Positions 7,570-15,544 of a stretch of DNA of 64,000 nucleotides are shown here, piece after piece (the first letter of the stretch is position 1; every line of letters begins with the position of its first letter). The position numbers and the translations under genes were made by a program. The notes below the pieces were generated by a model. The model saw only the letters and a program-made list of their open reading frames with translations, ran no database searches and was not told the origin of the DNA. Source of the DNA: DAORHV01 sp964458645 (lineage in GTDB: Bacteria; Patescibacteriota; Gracilibacteria; Peribacterales; Peribacteraceae); contig CAYWJU010000004.1 of assembly GCA_964458645.1 (NCBI GenBank), positions 1-64,000 on the forward strand, given 5' to 3'.

Positions 7570-8141
7570 TGAAGATCGCAGTCGCCTCCACCAGCGTCCA
7601 CAAACTCCAGGCCGTTGAACTCGCCTGCGCCGAAGTATTCGGAAGCGGTATCGCGGTCGAAGGCTTCAAGGCACGATCGGGAGTGAACGAGCAACCGAAC
7701 GGACAGACTGAAACACTCTTGGGGGCGGAGAACCGTCTCGCGCATTTGATTCAGCTCATCGGCCAAACGCAGTACGACCTGCGTGTCGCCATGGAAGGCG
7801 GCATCTTCTCCGTCGGCGAAGGTGATGCGGAACGTTTCTTCGACTGTGGCTGGGTCGTGGCAAGCGACGCGAGCGGATTGGTCGCACGTGGCACCTGCAC
7901 CGGATTGGAATACCCGAAAGACGCCGTGCTTGAGGCACGCACACGCGGCTTCGAGACGACGACCGTCGGCACCGTCCTGCAAGAACGCGGCGCCATCACC
8001 GATGGCACGGACACGCATGCATCACTGACAAATGGTGTGCTGACACGCGCCCACGTGCTGCATGTGGGACTCCTCTCCGCGCTCGGCCAACTTCTCCGGC
8101 AGTCGGAAGAATTGCGGAGGCTGGCGAAAGTCGCCAAGTAG
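7569..8141 (+). CDS. DUF84/YjjX-type non-canonical purine NTP phosphatase
   Basis: A 190-residue protein with the signature MKIAVASTSVHKLQAVE, then SGVNEQPNGQTETLLGAENRL and VAMEGGIF. These match the YjjX (DUF84) inosine/xanthosine triphosphatase family, a relative of HAM1/Maf nucleotide pyrophosphatases that hydrolyses ITP and XTP. Length is normal. It starts inside the stop codon of the TIM-barrel gene, so the two are co-translated. In this cluster it might act on an unusual pyrimidine or purine nucleotide rather than only on ITP; the sequence does not decide that. It ends 4 bp from the convergent tandem cyclohydrolase gene. Confidence 0.82.
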   Translation: MKIAVASTSVHKLQAVELACAEVFGSGIAVEGFKARSGVNEQPNGQTETLLGAENRLAHLIQLIGQTQYDLRVAMEGGIFSVGEGDAERFFDCGWVVASDASGLVARGTCTGLEYPKDAVLEARTRGFETTTVGTVLQERGAITDGTDTHASLTNGVLTRAHVLHVGLLSALGQLLRQSEELRRLAKVAK

Positions 8142-8145
8142 CCGT

Positions 8146-9375
8146 CTATTTCTTTTTCTTTCTGTCATTCGTACTCGTGTCGGCGGTCGTATTTTTGGCG
8201 ACGAATGGCGGAAACGGCCGGGGGCTATCCACGCCGAGATCGGCGAGGATCGTACGAGCATGCGGGTGGTCCCAGCTCATTTCGCGGCGGTCGGTATCCC
8301 CGCGCAAATGCGCCAGGATTTCGTCGGGCTCCAGGTCGTCGCGGCGATCGTAATAGCCGAGTGCGAAAATCAGTAGCGGTGCGGCCTTCTTCGCTTCGTC
8401 CGGCGCCATGCACTGCATGACGCGCCGCAGCTTGGCGCGGCAGTCGCACAACGTCGAGCCCAGGATGTGCCCAGGCATGCAAGCAGAGAGCGCCTCTACC
8501 TCGGCATCGTGCGCCTGATCGTCCGGCCGCCGGACGGCAAAGTACATGCGCTCATTGATAATGTAGTAGTACGTAGCAAGCTCAACAATGCGACCTTCGT
8601 CGGTTCCGTCGATGGCATATGGCAGTGGGAATGGGCCGTAGCGCTGCCCGTCGGGAGGCACATGATGCGGATCAACGCTGTAATCCACTCCTTCCAGCTC
8701 GCCGTTCGTGCGCGGCACGATTGCGCCTTCCACCGACATTGCGCCCAAGTCCCTGTCGAACGTGTGGCCTAATCCGCGCTGACGCGACAGCAACTGTCCG
8801 TAGTTGTATTTGGTCACCGGCACGTTCAACAGAAGTTGGTCTGCACGGAAGCCCGCTTCGCGCAGCGGCGAGACTTTACCCGGATTGTTGGTAAGCACGC
8901 GGACCGTGCGCTTACGTTCATGTAAACCGAATTTGCGCATGATGTGCACCTGCTGACCGTAATTTCGCGGATCTACCTCAATCCCGAGTCCTTCGTACGA
9001 TGTGACGGTGTCGATGCGTTCGCGGTGCTGCAGGACATACGCACGCACGTGGTTCAGCTCGCCTGCACCGCGCCCCTCGTGGTCCTCTCCGATCGAGTAA
9101 ATCATCATGGCGCCGTTGTCGGTAACCGCCAACTGTTCCTGTGCGGCACGCATTTGGGTTCCGCAGTCGCACTTCACCGAACCGAGTTGATGGGCCAGGC
9201 TGCAAGCGGTTGCAAGCCGAAGGTCGACGACGGGCTTGTCGACGTCGCGTGCCAGTACAAGGTGGGCGCTGCGCGGTGAATACTCAAAATAGTGCGTCTG
9301 ATATTTCGTTCCGGCGCCACTCGGTAACAGATACGGAACATCGTATGGACCAGCCTGACTTTTGACTTTAGGCAT
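8146..9375 (-). CDS. Tandem GTP cyclohydrolase II-like protein
   Basis: A 409-residue protein with two GCH II-like zinc motifs. In the first half Cys58, Cys69 and Cys71 (TACSLAHQLGSVKCDCG), then GEDHEGRGAGELNHVRAYVLQ, an RNYG motif and VLTNNPGKV follow the normal order of RibA. In the second half SACMPGHILGSTLCDC places Cys299, Cys310 and Cys312 with the same C-x10-C-x-C spacing, but the downstream GTP loop and LTNN motif are not recognisable. The usual HSEC histidine is missing in both. So the N-half may be an active cyclohydrolase and the C-half a structural or altered copy. Start at 9375 was chosen because TTGCGC-17-TACAAC lies 10 nt upstream; ATG 9423 is an alternative. Confidence 0.8.
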   Translation of the reverse strand: MPKVKSQAGPYDVPYLLPSGAGTKYQTHYFEYSPRSAHLVLARDVDKPVVDLRLATACSLAHQLGSVKCDCGTQMRAAQEQLAVTDNGAMMIYSIGEDHEGRGAGELNHVRAYVLQHRERIDTVTSYEGLGIEVDPRNYGQQVHIMRKFGLHERKRTVRVLTNNPGKVSPLREAGFRADQLLLNVPVTKYNYGQLLSRQRGLGHTFDRDLGAMSVEGAIVPRTNGELEGVDYSVDPHHVPPDGQRYGPFPLPYAIDGTDEGRIVELATYYYIINERMYFAVRRPDDQAHDAEVEALSACMPGHILGSTLCDCRAKLRRVMQCMAPDEAKKAAPLLIFALGYYDRRDDLEPDEILAHLRGDTDRREMSWDHPHARTILADLGVDSPRPFPPFVAKNTTADTSTNDRKKKK

Positions 9376-9520
9376 AAGGAGGCAAGTTGTACCAGAACAA
9401 TTTTTCAGGCGCAAGAATTGCATCTCTTTATCCCAATGCACCGCTGCCGCCAGCCTCTTGCATCCGGCCGCAGGAACCGTAGAGTGAGAAACCTTTTCCA
9501 ATTCTTCTGCGCACTCCTGC
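9376..9520. promoter_or_regulatory. Divergent intergenic region
   Basis: About 145 bp between the tandem GCH II gene and the divergent unknown gene. On the minus strand TTGCGC is followed after 17 nt by TACAAC preceded by TGG (extended -10), 10 nt before ATG 9375. I see no clear promoter for the plus-strand gene. Confidence 0.4.
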
Positions 9521-10378
9521 ATGGACCTGACCAAAGCCATGACCACCGCCGACGGCTGCATTGTGGAATTGGGCGATGAGCAGGACGCCCAGCCGCACCC
9601 CAAATACAAGCTGCCGTCGTACCGCGCGGTGATCGAAATCGCGCTGCGACCGCAACAGAAAGACTTACTGCAGATCTTACTCCAGCGCAGCGGGCTGGAG
9701 GAAATACACCGCGGCACGCGCAGTTCCATCGATCAATTGGGGTTGTTCGGCTGCGATTCGAAATCGACCACAGTGCATATCGAAGGCGACAAGGCGATTG
9801 TGGAAACGCGCGTCACGTTGGTAGACCACGACCGACAGAACAAGGTCCTTGATGCGCTTCGCGCGGTAATGCACACCCAGAAAGCGCAGTACTGCCGCCT
9901 GTTGCTGACGCCGTCGGAAAGCAAGCGCGGCGAGCGGGCGCTGCCCCTCGTTCCAGGCCGCGAGGTCTGGTACGACCATGCGGCGCTGCCTCAGAGCGAA
10001 CTCGAGCGCCTGTGGCTCGGCGGCCCGGGCCGCGAGATCATTTTGCCGGCCAAGCGTGAACGCCCCATGCCCAAGACCGTCTCGCAGGGCGACTTTTTCA
10101 TTGGCGAAGTACACGCCATGGACCCCGATCATCCCTCCACCGAACATCTGTGGGTACTCAAACGCCGCGTCCGTCAGGGCGCCTGGAGTAATCGCACGCG
10201 CATCCACCACGGCGACGCCTGCGGATTCGACCCGCATCGCTCCACCGGCATCCGGCAAGGCGAGTTCTTTGTGACGGGCGGCCACAAAGTCTCCACCGAC
10301 AACCTGCTGATGATCGCCGAGCAATTCGAATTGGACTACGAAAACTCCAACGGAGGATCGCAGCATGTGGGAGTCTAG
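9521..10378 (+). CDS. Unknown protein next to the GCH II cluster
   Basis: A 285-residue soluble protein, not recognised. Its first third is rich in mixed alpha/beta sequence (YRAVIEIALRPQQKDLLQILL), and residues 75 to 130 resemble a ferredoxin-like alternation. The C-terminal third contains several His, Asp and Cys residues (RIHHGDACGFDPHRSTGI) that could bind a metal or a nucleotide. No signal peptide or membrane segment. It is divergent from the tandem GCH II-like gene and convergent with the next small gene, and belongs by position to the same accessory cluster. Confidence 0.6.
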   Translation: MDLTKAMTTADGCIVELGDEQDAQPHPKYKLPSYRAVIEIALRPQQKDLLQILLQRSGLEEIHRGTRSSIDQLGLFGCDSKSTTVHIEGDKAIVETRVTLVDHDRQNKVLDALRAVMHTQKAQYCRLLLTPSESKRGERALPLVPGREVWYDHAALPQSELERLWLGGPGREIILPAKRERPMPKTVSQGDFFIGEVHAMDPDHPSTEHLWVLKRRVRQGAWSNRTRIHHGDACGFDPHRSTGIRQGEFFVTGGHKVSTDNLLMIAEQFELDYENSNGGSQHVGV

Positions 10379-10387
10379 GGCAGTGGA

Positions 10388-10951
10388 TTACTCGTCTTTC
10401 GGCGTCTTGCCCCCCATACTCTCGCCGGTGCGTTTGTCGAGCGGCTCCGGGCGATAGCCTTTATCGGCCACGGCACGCAACTGGCCGCGGACCGGGTTGC
10501 CGGACATCGGTGGATCGGCCTGCATGACGAATCTCTCTTCAATGGCAAGCATCCCCGGGCTGGCAATGTACTTGGGAATGGCGACACGAAGTTTGTCGAC
10601 TAATTTTTCCCTCACGGCACGGCGGATGTTTTCGCGGAGCTCTTCTACCTGTGCGCTTTCCAACCTGTCGATCGCGTCACGCAGCCGATCTTCTTGCTCG
10701 TCCCAAGTTTCGCGTCGGTCGGTACGTGCGGGTCGTATGTCGCTTACGACAAAAGGAATCTCTTGGAACCAGGAAATCTCGTACAGGGTGCGGGCAAGGA
10801 TTTTGCCAACGGCGTCGCGCGAGTCTTGAAACGCCTTGCGTAGATTGACCGCATGCTTTTGGAATTCAGCATTCGCCTTCTCACGCATGACCGGGTCCTC
10901 GAGCTGCTGCTCGAGAATATCGGCGATCTTGAGTGGCTTCTTGGAAGGCAT
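10388..10951 (-). CDS. Hypothetical charged helical protein
   Basis: A 187-residue, strongly charged protein without hydrophobic segments. Residues 5 to 60 and 85 to 125 are predicted long helices with heptad-like spacing, for example WDEQEDRLRDAIDRLESAQVE, so a coiled coil is plausible. The last 45 residues are Gly/Pro/Lys-rich and probably flexible. No family recognised. It has one of the best promoters in the window (TTGACA-16-TATAGT) placed 9 nt before the ATG, with no ribosome-binding site, so it is probably well expressed from a leaderless message. Confidence 0.65.
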   Translation of the reverse strand: MPSKKPLKIADILEQQLEDPVMREKANAEFQKHAVNLRKAFQDSRDAVGKILARTLYEISWFQEIPFVVSDIRPARTDRRETWDEQEDRLRDAIDRLESAQVEELRENIRRAVREKLVDKLRVAIPKYIASPGMLAIEERFVMQADPPMSGNPVRGQLRAVADKGYRPEPLDKRTGESMGGKTPKDE

Positions 10952-10960
10952 AAGAAAAGC

Positions 10961-10988
10961 ACTATACTATATTTAGTAATATTGTCAA
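10961..10988 (-). promoter_or_regulatory. Strong sigma70-type promoter, leaderless
   Basis: Minus strand TTGACA (10988-10983), 16-nt AT-rich spacer, TATAGT (10966-10961); the -10 hexamer ends 9 nt before the ATG at 10951 and the intervening GCTTTTCTT has no Shine-Dalgarno match. Confidence 0.75.
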
Positions 10989-10995
10989 TAATTCC

Positions 10996-11679
10996 CTACT
11001 GCAACTGCTCCTCGCGCCATTTGGCGATGTTTCCGTGGTGGCCCGACAGCAGGATATCCGGCACACGCATGCCACGGAACTCCTCTGGGCGGGTGTAGTG
11101 CGGGTACTCCCTCTTGCGCTTCAGGGCCTTAGAAAAACTCTCCTCGGCCGCAGACTCCTCTTTGCCCAGCACTCCCGGCACATGACGCGCGACGGCATCG
11201 ATGAGTACCATGGCCGGCAATTCGCCACCGGTGAGCACGTAATCGCCGATGCTGACTTCCTCGTCGATCCAGCCGTCGATCACGCGCTGGTCGATGCCTT
11301 CGTAATGACCGCACAGCAAAAGCAGCCAGTCGTGCTTCTTGGCGATCTTCTCCACATTCAGTTGTTTCAGGCGTTTGCCGCGCGGCGAAAAGTGAATGCG
11401 CCACGGCTTGCCCTTCACCGCTTTGCCAGGAGTGCGCTGCACACCCGGCGTTCCTTCGATCTCCTCCATGCCTTTCACGATCGGCTCGCACTCCATGAGC
11501 ATGCCCGCGCCGCCACCGTACGGCTTGTTATCCACATGACGGTGTTTGCCGACGGCAAAACCACGGATATCGTGGATGCGGATGTCCAACAACCCGGCTT
11601 CGGCGCCGCGCTTCAAGATGCTTTCGGTCATCGGACCTTCGAACATCGCCGGAAATAACGTGAGCACGTCAATGCGCAT
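10996..11679 (-). CDS. trmD: tRNA (guanine37-N1)-methyltransferase
   Basis: A 227-residue TrmD, which methylates G37 next to the anticodon using SAM and so prevents +1 frameshifting. The knotted SPOUT core is evident: MRIDVLTLFPAMFEGP at the N-terminus, HRHVDNKPYGGGAGM near residue 45, LLLLCGHYEGIDQRVID near 119 and SIGDYVLTGGELPA near 143. The C-terminal domain ends with the usual PHYTRPEEFRGMRVPDILLSGHH. Full length. TATACT ends 6 nt before the ATG, predicting a leaderless mRNA. It stands alone and not in the common rpsP-rimM-trmD-rplS operon. Confidence 0.97.
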   Translation of the reverse strand: MRIDVLTLFPAMFEGPMTESILKRGAEAGLLDIRIHDIRGFAVGKHRHVDNKPYGGGAGMLMECEPIVKGMEEIEGTPGVQRTPGKAVKGKPWRIHFSPRGKRLKQLNVEKIAKKHDWLLLLCGHYEGIDQRVIDGWIDEEVSIGDYVLTGGELPAMVLIDAVARHVPGVLGKEESAAEESFSKALKRKREYPHYTRPEEFRGMRVPDILLSGHHGNIAKWREEQLQ

Positions 11680-11730
11680 AGCGGCAGTATAGGGAGGACC
11701 GCAAAAACTGGACAGGTACAGACAAACAGC

Positions 11731-11760
11731 CTCTCAAAACTCGCGGTATGAGAGTACAAT
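11731..11760 (+). promoter_or_regulatory. -10 box with adjoining dyad
   Basis: CTCTCA (11731-11736) and TGAGAG (11749-11754) form a 6-bp inverted repeat that runs straight into TACAAT (11755-11760). The hexamer ends 10 nt before ATG 11771. The dyad covers the spacer between -35 and -10 and could be an operator. Confidence 0.45.
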
Positions 11761-11770
11761 CAAATCCCTC

Positions 11771-12769
11771 ATGAGTAATGTAACGGTCAACATTTACGTG
11801 CCTACGTACGAGCCAAAGCCCGAGCATTTGCGCAATGCGCTGGAGAGCATTACAACGCAGACGTTCCAAGATTGGACGGCCTTGATTCACGACGACGCTT
11901 CGCCGAAAGCGAATGTACGCGAAATCGTGGGGCCGTACCTCGGCGACCCGCGCATCGTCTTCAAGCAGGCTGCTCAGCGCAGCGGCATTGGGGGCAACTG
12001 GAACGCCTGCATGAAACACGGCAAAGCCCCGCTGGTGCAATACTTGTTCCAAGATGACATTTGGGACACGACCTATCTGCAGAAAAGCGTAGAAGCACTG
12101 ACGTCAGATTCCTCTTTGGCATTCACGGCAGCCAATCATTTTTACCGTGATGACGACGGCAATAACATCGGTGGACGCTACGGCGAAATCAAGACTCTCC
12201 GCGACGAGATGTTCAAGGGCAAAGGCGATGGACGGACATTCCTCATGCACTGGATCGCACAAGGTCTGGCACCCAATTTGATCGGCGAACCGAGCTTCGT
12301 ACTCATGCGCCGCGCCAACATGGAACAGGCTGGTCCATTCGTGGAAGACATGCCGCAATTCCTGGACGTGGAGTACTGGACACGCATGTTGCTCACTGGC
12401 GGTTGGTACGGATTGCACGAAGACTTGGGTACCTTCCGTGTACACCCGGACGGCGCCAGCGCCCGCAACGAGCGCACCGGCCAAGGCATGTTCGACCGCT
12501 TCCGATGTTTCCAGAAACTGATTGCCACACTACCGCGCGGAACAGAGCGCAAAGCCGTCATCAACGCGCGCAATCAAAGCTTGGAAGAGATGATCGACAA
12601 GTTTTTGCACCGTGTGAAGGGCGGGAAAAAAGTCACCAGCGGAGGCGGCAAGAAAACTCGATCGCTGATGCCGGCCGATTATCCGATCCTCGCCGCAGGA
12701 TTGATCCGCTACGTTCTGCGTACGCCATGGCGGATACTGAGACGAAAGACCACGACGACGGGAGCATAG
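11771..12769 (+). CDS. Family 2 glycosyltransferase
   Basis: A 332-residue GT-A fold protein. The opening VNIYVPTYEPKPEHLRNALES and ALIHDDASP are the nucleotide-binding strands, and YLFQDDIW near residue 95 supplies the DxD-type metal motif. The conserved VLMRRANMEQAGPFVED and DVEYWTRMLLTGGW correspond to the acceptor-side ED region. No membrane helices. It probably adds one sugar to a lipid-linked or surface glycan from an NDP-sugar; the donor cannot be read. The Lys-rich C-terminal tail (KGGKKVTSGGGKK) could contact the membrane. It is monocistronic, with the promoter described just upstream. Confidence 0.85.
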   Translation: MSNVTVNIYVPTYEPKPEHLRNALESITTQTFQDWTALIHDDASPKANVREIVGPYLGDPRIVFKQAAQRSGIGGNWNACMKHGKAPLVQYLFQDDIWDTTYLQKSVEALTSDSSLAFTAANHFYRDDDGNNIGGRYGEIKTLRDEMFKGKGDGRTFLMHWIAQGLAPNLIGEPSFVLMRRANMEQAGPFVEDMPQFLDVEYWTRMLLTGGWYGLHEDLGTFRVHPDGASARNERTGQGMFDRFRCFQKLIATLPRGTERKAVINARNQSLEEMIDKFLHRVKGGKKVTSGGGKKTRSLMPADYPILAAGLIRYVLRTPWRILRRKTTTTGA

Positions 12770-12977
12770 CGCGCTGCAAAGATTCATTGCTTCAGTGTCC
12801 AACTGTTTGCATGCAACATGCGCTGATTTTCCCTGGAAACAATGCAGCAATGCGGACATGACACATTCAAGTTTTCTTGTTCTGCATGCACAAATATCCC
12901 TGCATGAACTGTTGCGTGCGGAGTCGCGTCGGCGCTACGCTGCGCACCAGACTTCGTTCCGCTTCCACCACACCATC
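12770..12977. other. Intergenic region without a recognised gene
   Basis: 208 bp with no convincing coding sequence. The tetramer-rich motif GCATG recurs several times (for example TTTGCATGCAAC and CTGCATGCAC), and a weak TTGCGT-18-TACGCT promoter lies 36 nt before the next gene. Confidence 0.35.
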
Positions 12978-13946
12978 ATGAAGCTCGACACTCTGTTCCG
13001 CCGCGCGGTCGACATCGGTATGGATTACGACCCCCGCGGTCGCAAACCGATCGAGAAAATGCTGAAGAAACAGCAGGCTCGCGCCAAGGATTTAAAGCCA
13101 AAGGACCGCGAGTATTTCGACGAAGAGCGCACCTGGAACCCGTACAGCGACTGTCGCATTTTGTACGGAGCCGGCGACCGCGAAATGCGCACGCTCATGG
13201 TGGGCGTGGACATTGAAACGCCCGAAATTCTATTGGCCGACCGCCTGCGCGAGAAAGGAACCAAGATCGACGGCTTGTTCATCCACCACCCCGAAGGACG
13301 CGCGCTGGCCGACTTGGAGAAAGTCATGCCGATGCAGGTGGATGTGCTCGCCCGCGTGGGTGTACCGGTGAACCAGTCTGAAGCAATGCTCCGCCCGCGC
13401 ATGGACCGCATCTGGCGCTCCATCCACGCCGATAACCTGTTCCGCGTGGAACGCGCCGCAGAGCTCATGGACATGCCTGCGTTCTGCTGCCACACCATTA
13501 CGGACAACTTGGTCTGGTCGTTCATGGAGAAGCATATCTGCTCCAAGGAATACGACGAGTTGGGAGACGTGATCAACGCCATTCTGGAAATTCCGGAGTA
13601 CAAGTACTACGCCAAGAAAGGAAATCCTCCGATCATCGTGAGCGGCTCCAAGAGCAGCCGCACCGGCAAGGTGACGGCCACCGAGTTCACCGGCGGCACC
13701 AACGGTCCCGAGGAGTTCTACGAGGCCAAGGCCCGCGCAGGAGTCGGCTGCGTACTCTCCATGCACGCCGGCGAGAAGGCCGTAGAGGAAGCCAAGAAGC
13801 ACCACATCAGCATCATCCAGTGCAGCCATATGGCCTCGGACGCCATCGGTATCAACCTGCTCTTGGACATGCTGAAGAAGGAAGACCCCAAGCTGAACTT
13901 CATCGAAGCATCCGGCTTCGTCCGCGTCGAACGCAAGAAGTGGTAA
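12978..13946 (+). CDS. NIF3-like (dinuclear metal) family protein
   Basis: A 322-residue soluble protein. LMVGVDIETPEILLADRL followed by IDGLFIHHPEG resembles the strand and HHP metal-binding loop of NIF3/YbgI-type proteins, and the C-terminal HHISIIQCSHMASDAIGINLLLDML resembles their second metal site with the His and the downstream helix. The middle about 150 residues form a long insertion, as in several NIF3 homologues. Biochemical role of the family is unsettled. The start at MKLDTLFRRAV was chosen because the 61 codons upstream look non-coding. Expression would need a 36-nt leader, unlike most genes here. Confidence 0.6.
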   Translation: MKLDTLFRRAVDIGMDYDPRGRKPIEKMLKKQQARAKDLKPKDREYFDEERTWNPYSDCRILYGAGDREMRTLMVGVDIETPEILLADRLREKGTKIDGLFIHHPEGRALADLEKVMPMQVDVLARVGVPVNQSEAMLRPRMDRIWRSIHADNLFRVERAAELMDMPAFCCHTITDNLVWSFMEKHICSKEYDELGDVINAILEIPEYKYYAKKGNPPIIVSGSKSSRTGKVTATEFTGGTNGPEEFYEAKARAGVGCVLSMHAGEKAVEEAKKHHISIIQCSHMASDAIGINLLLDMLKKEDPKLNFIEASGFVRVERKKW

Positions 13947-13999
13947 AGTGATTTGAGGGCTTCATCATCGCAAAAACAGCCAGGCCAACCCGGTCGTCA

Positions 14000-14027
14000 T
14001 TGACCTCCGGGTTGATCGGCGTACAGT
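14000..14027 (+). promoter_or_regulatory. Sigma70-type promoter
   Basis: TTGACC (14000-14005), 16-nt spacer, TACAGT (14022-14027), then 8 nt to ATG 14036. This decides the start at 14036, since the in-frame ATG further upstream lies inside the -35 box. Confidence 0.6.
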
Positions 14028-14035
14028 TCGCCTCC

Positions 14036-14377
14036 ATGCCCGAACGCGAACCGCAATTCAACGCCTCATTCACCCTCGTGCGCCAGCGCGAGGACGACGC
14101 CGAACACAAGTGGCGCATCCATGAATCCCACCAGCAGATCGTGGTGGAAGAGGGAATGATGGATGAACCGGACGTGGCCATTGGCGAAGACGTCTTTCAC
14201 CGCCGCATGGTCGTGGCATTGGGTGTTCCGGCCTCCAAATTGCCAAACGTCCTGGACGCCGCCGAGGATCTGGGCGGCTTCCTGGATCTACGTAAGAGCG
14301 AGCTGCGCGACGAAATCATCCGCAGGCTGCGTACGGCGCTCGGCATGCCCTCGCTCGAAGAAGATGAAGACGCCTAG
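14036..14377 (+). CDS. Hypothetical small acidic protein
   Basis: A 113-residue acidic protein of unknown function. It begins MPEREPQFNASFTLVRQRED and ends in a helical region (residues 70 to 105, LGGFLDLRKSELRDEIIRRLRTALG) followed by an acidic tail. No motifs, Cys residues or membrane segments. The gene is monocistronic. It overlaps the convergent next gene by the four bases CTAG, which provide TAG stops on both strands. Confidence 0.6.
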   Translation: MPEREPQFNASFTLVRQREDDAEHKWRIHESHQQIVVEEGMMDEPDVAIGEDVFHRRMVVALGVPASKLPNVLDAAEDLGGFLDLRKSELRDEIIRRLRTALGMPSLEEDEDA

Positions 14378-15120
14378 GAATGGTGTGCCGGAACCACCGA
14401 AAAATGCTGGCCATCGGGCTTGAGGAACGACCGCTCAAGCGCGAAGAGGACTTGGCGAATGCAGCGGCGCTGTTGCGTGACGTCGGGCTCGTTGAAATCG
14501 ACCGGAATGTACGTACCGGCCGCATAGCAATCCACGACGACATCTGCCGATGCTTGTAATTCTACATGCTGGTTGTACGCATCGATCAAATCGACCGGCA
14601 ACAGCACCACACGTTCGGGGTCAAGAATCACCGCACAGCGGCGCTTCACTTCCCGCAGGGTGCTTAAGACCCGCCAGATGTGCTCCTCCTCCGGAGCAAG
14701 GTCGATGGCAGCCTCCACCATTGCGCCCATCAGTCGGTAGTTCGCGGGATCTATGACGACGGGCTTCGGGCCTTTTACAACCCTGTTAGCCGCCATGTTC
14801 GCCCAGCGAACGACCGGTTCGCTCAAGCCGGCACCGACTTCGATGAGTTGCTTACGAGGATCAATCTGAAAGCCGGGCATCATGGCTTTGTATTGGTGCA
14901 AAAACCGCGAACTGATGACGTTTCCCCATTCCGACTCGCCGACTGAAAAACGACAACAAAGCCCATCGTCGCCAGACAGGGGGGAGCAGGTCAACGTGTA
15001 GTCGTCATCAAGGGCGACCAAGTGGGTTTGGTACGGCTTTCCGTCCGGATCGTGCTCGGGTGCGGGGTGCAAGATTTCGTATCTCCTGCCGCCGTGTTCG
15101 ATAATTCTGCCCAAAGACAT
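14374..15120 (-). CDS. Putative Rossmann-fold methyltransferase-like protein
   Basis: A 248-residue soluble protein. QLIEVGAGLSEPVVRWA near residue 90 resembles SAM-binding motif I (E-x-G-x-G), and KPVVIDPANYRL about 25 residues later resembles the acidic second strand. The N-terminal 80 residues contain repeated beta hairpins (RYEILHP, YTLTCSP). The C-terminus is helical. This is a weak methyltransferase assignment; it could be a nucleotide-binding protein of another type. Promoter TTGCGC-16-TAGAAT at 15175-15148 leaves a leader of about 20 nt containing the small hairpin CCGCGCTTCCGCGG before the ATG. Confidence 0.5.
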   Translation of the reverse strand: MSLGRIIEHGGRRYEILHPAPEHDPDGKPYQTHLVALDDDYTLTCSPLSGDDGLCCRFSVGESEWGNVISSRFLHQYKAMMPGFQIDPRKQLIEVGAGLSEPVVRWANMAANRVVKGPKPVVIDPANYRLMGAMVEAAIDLAPEEEHIWRVLSTLREVKRRCAVILDPERVVLLPVDLIDAYNQHVELQASADVVVDCYAAGTYIPVDFNEPDVTQQRRCIRQVLFALERSFLKPDGQHFSVVPAHHS

Positions 15121-15186
15121 GAATATCCGCGGAAGCGCGGGTCGCGCATTCTACAAAAAAGCCATGGCGGCGCAAACAAATCACAC

Positions 15187-15534
15187 TTATTTGGCGGCCG
15201 ACTCCTTCACCACTGCAGTGAAGACCTCCGGATGCTGAATGGCCAACTCGCTCAACGACTTGCGGTCGAGGGCGATTTTGCTGACCGTGAGTGCGTGGAT
15301 GAGACGAGAGTACGATGTGCCGTTGAGCTTGGCGGCGGCGCTGATGCGCACGCTCCACAACGAACGGAAGTCGCGCTTCTTGCGGCGGCGATCGCGGTAC
15401 GCGTTTTGACCGGCCTTGATGATGGCTTCCTTACCCTTCTTCACCGTGGTCCGCTTCATTCCGCGGTAACCTTTGGTCAGAGCCTTGATGGCTTTGACGC
15501 GACGATGCCTGTGAATACCACGTTTGACGCGCAT
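15187..15534 (-). CDS. rplT: 50S ribosomal protein L20
   Basis: A 115-residue bL20, an early-assembling 23S rRNA-binding protein. The basic extended N-terminus (MRVKRGIHRHRRVKAIKALTK), GYRGMKRTTVKKGKEA, YRDRRRKKRDFRSLW and the globular C-terminus with LNGTSYSRLIHAL are all typical. It lies 10 nt after rpmI in the universal infC-rpmI-rplT order, so in many bacteria it would autoregulate this operon. No separate promoter is evident. Confidence 0.98.
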   Translation of the reverse strand: MRVKRGIHRHRRVKAIKALTKGYRGMKRTTVKKGKEAIIKAGQNAYRDRRRKKRDFRSLWSVRISAAAKLNGTSYSRLIHALTVSKIALDRKSLSELAIQHPEVFTAVVKESAAK

Positions 15535-15544
15535 GGGAGAGTGT

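Noticed and set aside
12770..12977. Origin-like repeat cluster (GCATGCA)
   Set aside because: No DnaA-box consensus or AT-rich unwinding region; repeats are too short.
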